Source: Nitrospirota bacterium (GTDB taxonomy: Bacteria; Nitrospirota; RBG-16-64-22; JACRHK01). From it: a stretch of 8,017 bases of DNA. Location of the stretch: assembly GCA_016217625.1 (NCBI GenBank), contig JACRHK010000032.1, positions 1-8,017 on the forward strand. Direction: 5' to 3'. Positions 5,552-8,017 of this stretch are shown here, one piece after another. Under the pieces are notes generated by a model that had not been told where the DNA came from, did no database searches, and was given only the letters and a program-made list of their open reading frames with translations. Position numbers and translations under genes: made by a program. Position 1 is the first letter of the stretch; every line of letters begins with the position of its first letter.

Positions 5552-6895
5552 ATGCCCAACGCCATCTTCACTGTTTCCGCCCTGACCCGGCTTCTCCGAG
5601 AGTCCCTGGAAGAAGCCTTCCCCGATGTCTGGGTCGAGGGGGAGGTCTCGAATCTTCGCGTACCCCAGTCCGGCCACTGTTATTTCACGCTCAAGGATGA
5701 AGGCGCGCAGATCCGCGCCGTCTTCTTCCGCAACGCCTCCCGGCTCCTCCGGTTCGAATTGTTAGATGGGCTCGCGGTCATCGCCCGGGGGCGCGTGAGC
5801 GTCTATGCGCCCCGCGGGGAGTACCAGATCGTCGTCGAGTACCTGGAACCCAAGGGGATCGGGGCGCTCCAGCTTGCCTTCGAGCAGCTTAAGGAGCGGC
5901 TTGCCCGGGAAGGCCTCTTCGATCCGGAACGGAAACGCCCCCTGCCGATGCTCCCCCGCCGCGTGGGGATCGTGACCTCCCCCACGGGGGCCGCCCTCCG
6001 CGACATGCTCCAGATCCTGGAGCGGCGGTATGCCAATCTCGAGATCCTCATCTACCCGGTCCCCGTGCAGGGGGCGAGCGCCGCGCCCGCCATCGCCCAG
6101 GCGGTTGCCGAGCTCGGGGAACGGGGCGACCTGGATGTCCTGATCGTAGGCCGCGGAGGGGGGTCCCTGGAAGACCTCTGGGCCTTCAACGAGGAGATCG
6201 TGGCGCGCGCTATTGCCGCCTGTTCCGTACCTGTGATTTCGGCTGTGGGGCATGAGACCGATTTCACGATTGCCGACTTCGTGGCCGACCTCCGCGCGCC
6301 GACCCCTTCGGCGGCGGCCGAGCTAGTCATCGGCCGGAAAGAGGACCTGGCGGCGACCGTCGCCACACAGCGCCAGCGGTTGGCGCTGGCCTTCCGGAGA
6401 CGGTTCGAAGGATGGCGGCTGCGCCTCCAGGGGGAGATGCGGGCTCTGCCGGATGTGGGCCGGGCGCTGGATCGCTTCCGGCAGCGGTTGGATGAACTCC
6501 AAGAGAGGCTCGCGGAGGCGCCGGGACGTCGGTTCGCCCAGCTCCGCGAACGGCTCGCCACTCGACGTGGACGGTTGGAGTATCAGAGCCCCCGGGCCCG
6601 GCTGGAGCGGCTCCGGCTCGCCCTGGGGGAGATGAGGAAAGGGATCCGCATGGCCGTCACACAGCGGCTTCGCCTGGCGCGCAAGGAGTGGGAGGGGGTC
6701 TCCCTCCGGTTGGATGCGTTAAGCCCGCTGGCGGTGCTGGCAAGGGGCTACAGCATCACCCGCCGGGTTCCTTCCCAGGCCGTTGTCCGGGATGCGTCCG
6801 AGGTCTCCCCGGGCGAGGAGGTGGCGATCTGCCTCCACCGGGGAGGACTCCGGTGCGAAGTGAAGCAGCGTTCCCAAGAGGCCGATGCCGTGTAG
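5552..6895 (+). CDS. xseA: Exodeoxyribonuclease VII large subunit
   Basis: XseA is the catalytic subunit of exonuclease VII, which degrades single-stranded DNA from both ends and works with several small XseB subunits. The product is 447 residues, a normal length. It has an N-terminal OB-fold (about 1-100; FTVSALTRLL, VWVEGEVSNLRVPQSGHCYF), then the catalytic domain with GIVTSPTGAALRD (139-151), GRGGGSLEDLWAFNEE (200-215) and GHETDFTIADF...APTPSAAAE (233-257). An Arg-rich helical, probably coiled-coil region (about 262-380) precedes a C-terminal segment with LSPLAVLARGYSI. The ATG at 5552 gives the family N-terminus, though no strong ribosome-binding site precedes it. It follows ymdB by 91 nt in the same direction. 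The usual downstream partner xseB is not found in this window. Confidence 0.95.
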   Translation: MPNAIFTVSALTRLLRESLEEAFPDVWVEGEVSNLRVPQSGHCYFTLKDEGAQIRAVFFRNASRLLRFELLDGLAVIARGRVSVYAPRGEYQIVVEYLEPKGIGALQLAFEQLKERLAREGLFDPERKRPLPMLPRRVGIVTSPTGAALRDMLQILERRYANLEILIYPVPVQGASAAPAIAQAVAELGERGDLDVLIVGRGGGSLEDLWAFNEEIVARAIAACSVPVISAVGHETDFTIADFVADLRAPTPSAAAELVIGRKEDLAATVATQRQRLALAFRRRFEGWRLRLQGEMRALPDVGRALDRFRQRLDELQERLAEAPGRRFAQLRERLATRRGRLEYQSPRARLERLRLALGEMRKGIRMAVTQRLRLARKEWEGVSLRLDALSPLAVLARGYSITRRVPSQAVVRDASEVSPGEEVAICLHRGGLRCEVKQRSQEADAV

Positions 6896-7027
6896 TTCTA
6901 AAGGCTGAAATATTCCAGATTTTCGAGGGGTTATCCGAAGATACCCAATCCAACCACCAAGCGAACCATCCACCGCGATTCCCGCCTAGTTGGTTTTCAG
7001 AGAGCATTCCACCCACAAATTTTTCAC

Positions 7028-7056
7028 TTGACTTATCACATGATAGATCATAAAAT
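7028..7056 (+). promoter_or_regulatory. Promoter with embedded inverted repeat ahead of HTH-HsdM gene
   Basis: TTGACT (7028-7033), a 17-nt spacer and TAAAAT (7051-7056) make a strong sigma-70 type promoter. The start would be near 7063, about 33 nt before the ATG at 7096. The spacer contains TATCA-CA-TGATA (7034-7045), a perfect 5-bp inverted repeat, followed by GATCA (7046-7050). An operator placed between the -35 and -10 would let a bound protein block polymerase. The N-terminal HTH of the downstream protein is the obvious candidate; this is inference. Confidence 0.65.
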
Positions 7057-7095
7057 TGTCTCAGCGTTTGTCATCAACTCTTTGGGGAAGACCTG

Positions 7096-8017
7096 ATGGA
7101 CATCTCAAGTCTCATCCTAGAGCTTCGCCATCGTCTTGGGCTGAGTCAGGAAAAACTCGCCGCCCGCCTCAATGTCTCTCTCCCCACCATCAACCGTTGG
7201 GAAAAAGGTAAAACAAAACTTAATACCTTGGCGCTGAATGCGATCCGGCAGTTCATTCAGGAGTTAGGCCCGGAATTTGCGGATCTTTATGAAGGCTATT
7301 TCGGCGCGGCAGAATCAAAAAAGACTTTGGCAGCGGCCGCTAAACCTTCTCCTGCAAGTCCCGGCAAGGCCGCTAAGCTAGACACAAAATCAATGGAAAA
7401 CCTGCTCTGGAAGGCAGCTTGCTCCATTCGCGGCGAAAAAGACGCGCCAAAATTCAAAGACTATATCCTGCCGCTGATCTTCATCAAACGTTTGTCGGAC
7501 GTTTTCGAGGATGAAATCGCGCGATTGACGGAAGCCTACGGTGATGAACAAACCGCCCGCACAATATTGGAAGAAGATCACAGCTTGGTCCGCTTTTATA
7601 TTCCGCCGGAGGCGACCTGGCCGATCGTAAGCCGTCGGCAGAAGTTTGATTGGCCGGAGGGGAAACGACCGAAGACCCTGGGCGAGCAGCTCACCCAAAC
7701 CGTTCGGGCCATTGCAAAGGTCAATCCCACGCTTCAAGGCGTCATCGACATCGTGGACTATAACGAAGTCCGGAATGGCGAACGTGAGATCAGTGATGAG
7801 GCCATCTCCAGGCTCATCGAACTCCTGAGCGATCCCAAACATCGGCTTGGACTAAAGAACGTTGAACCGGATTTTTTGGGGCGCGCCTACGAATACCTGC
7901 TTCGAAAATTTGCCGAGAGCCAGGGACAGAGCGCCGGAGAGTTTTTCACGCCTAAAGAGGTCGGGTGGCTGATGGCCTACCTGATGCAGGGTAAGCAAGG
8001 AGAAGAGGTCTACGACC
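7096..8017 (+). CDS. Type I restriction-modification M subunit (HsdM-like) with N-terminal HTH, 3'-truncated
   Basis: The frame stays open to the window end (307 complete codons). Residues about 6-58 form an XRE/Cro-type helix-turn-helix (LGLSQEKLAARLNVSLPTIN, then RWEKG). An Ala/Pro/Lys linker follows (about 70-98). From Met100 the sequence is a HsdM N-terminal helical domain (LLWKAACSIRGE..., FKDYILPLIFIKRLSDVFEDE). Next come DFLGRAYEYLLRKFAES (259-275) and GEFFTPKEV (281-289), which open the N6-adenine methyltransferase domain. The window stops at VYD, just before the expected SAM-binding motif. As HsdM it would methylate adenine and form a complex with S and R subunits, presumably encoded downstream. 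Start 7096 has GGGGAAG (7084-7090) before it; internal Met100 has none, supporting the fusion. Base composition is clearly less GC-rich than upstream genes, which suggests horizontal transfer. Confidence 0.9.
   Translation, partial: MDISSLILELRHRLGLSQEKLAARLNVSLPTINRWEKGKTKLNTLALNAIRQFIQELGPEFADLYEGYFGAAESKKTLAAAAKPSPASPGKAAKLDTKSMENLLWKAACSIRGEKDAPKFKDYILPLIFIKRLSDVFEDEIARLTEAYGDEQTARTILEEDHSLVRFYIPPEATWPIVSRRQKFDWPEGKRPKTLGEQLTQTVRAIAKVNPTLQGVIDIVDYNEVRNGEREISDEAISRLIELLSDPKHRLGLKNVEPDFLGRAYEYLLRKFAESQGQSAGEFFTPKEVGWLMAYLMQGKQGEEVYD

Noticed and set aside
7390..7842. 150-codon open frame on the minus strand opposite the HsdM-like gene
   Set aside because: The plus-strand frame encodes clear HTH and HsdM motifs continuously; the minus frame has no recognisable domain or start signals.

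Overview
This is a window from a bacterial chromosome. Most of it is GC-rich housekeeping DNA (positions 1 to about 6895), and it ends in a visibly less GC-rich accessory segment (about 6900 to 8017). The order zapB-like gene, zapA, 6S RNA, rny, ymdB-type phosphodiesterase and xseA is the kind seen in Deltaproteobacteria, Nitrospirota, Methylomirabilota (NC10) and similar GC-rich lineages. I cannot name the species from sequence alone. The short palindromic intergenic repeats built on GTGAC/GTCAC and GGCTTTAGCC fit such a genome.

Layout. Positions 3-1760 hold the 3' part of a soluble lytic murein transglycosylase (helical-repeat superhelix plus SLT domain, catalytic Glu at 1374-1376). Its stop codon lies inside a long GTGAC-based hairpin followed by T5 (1743-1814), a likely terminator. 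A near-consensus sigma-70 promoter (TTGACA, 17 nt, TAAGAT; 1846-1874) then drives a small division operon: a coiled-coil ZapB-like protein (1942-2214) and ZapA (2223-2495). Directly after zapA is a 6S RNA (about 2496-2720). A gap of about 390 bp without a gene follows (2721-3112) and contains a hairpin-forming repeat element and other inverted repeats. Next come rny (RNase Y, 3113-4615), a YmdB-family metallophosphoesterase (4672-5460), a short gap with an imperfect hairpin, and xseA (exonuclease VII large subunit, 5552-6895). The next gene is not xseB. After a 200-bp lower-GC gap with its own promoter (7028-7056), a type I restriction-modification M subunit with a fused N-terminal HTH begins at 7096 and runs off the window just before its SAM-binding motif.

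The most notable observation is in rny. The reading frame is interrupted by an in-frame TAG at 4613-4615. The 19 codons after it still encode the conserved RNase Y C-terminal tail (PGQIKVTVIRE...VEYAR) and end at a TGA that overlaps the TTG start of ymdB (TTGA). Read through, the protein would be 520 residues, the usual RNase Y length. This is therefore an amber interruption of a conserved tail. It could be a base error, a recent nonsense mutation or readthrough. TAG is used as an ordinary stop at the ends of the zapB-like gene and xseA, which argues against genome-wide reassignment.

How the genes fit together. The first half concerns cell-wall turnover and Z-ring assembly. The 6S RNA/rny/ymdB block concerns global RNA control and decay. 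xseA belongs to DNA repair. The HTH-HsdM gene starts an incoming restriction-modification locus that is probably self-regulated through a TATCA-CA-TGATA inverted repeat inside its promoter. I saw no CRISPR array, tRNA, rRNA or transposase gene.
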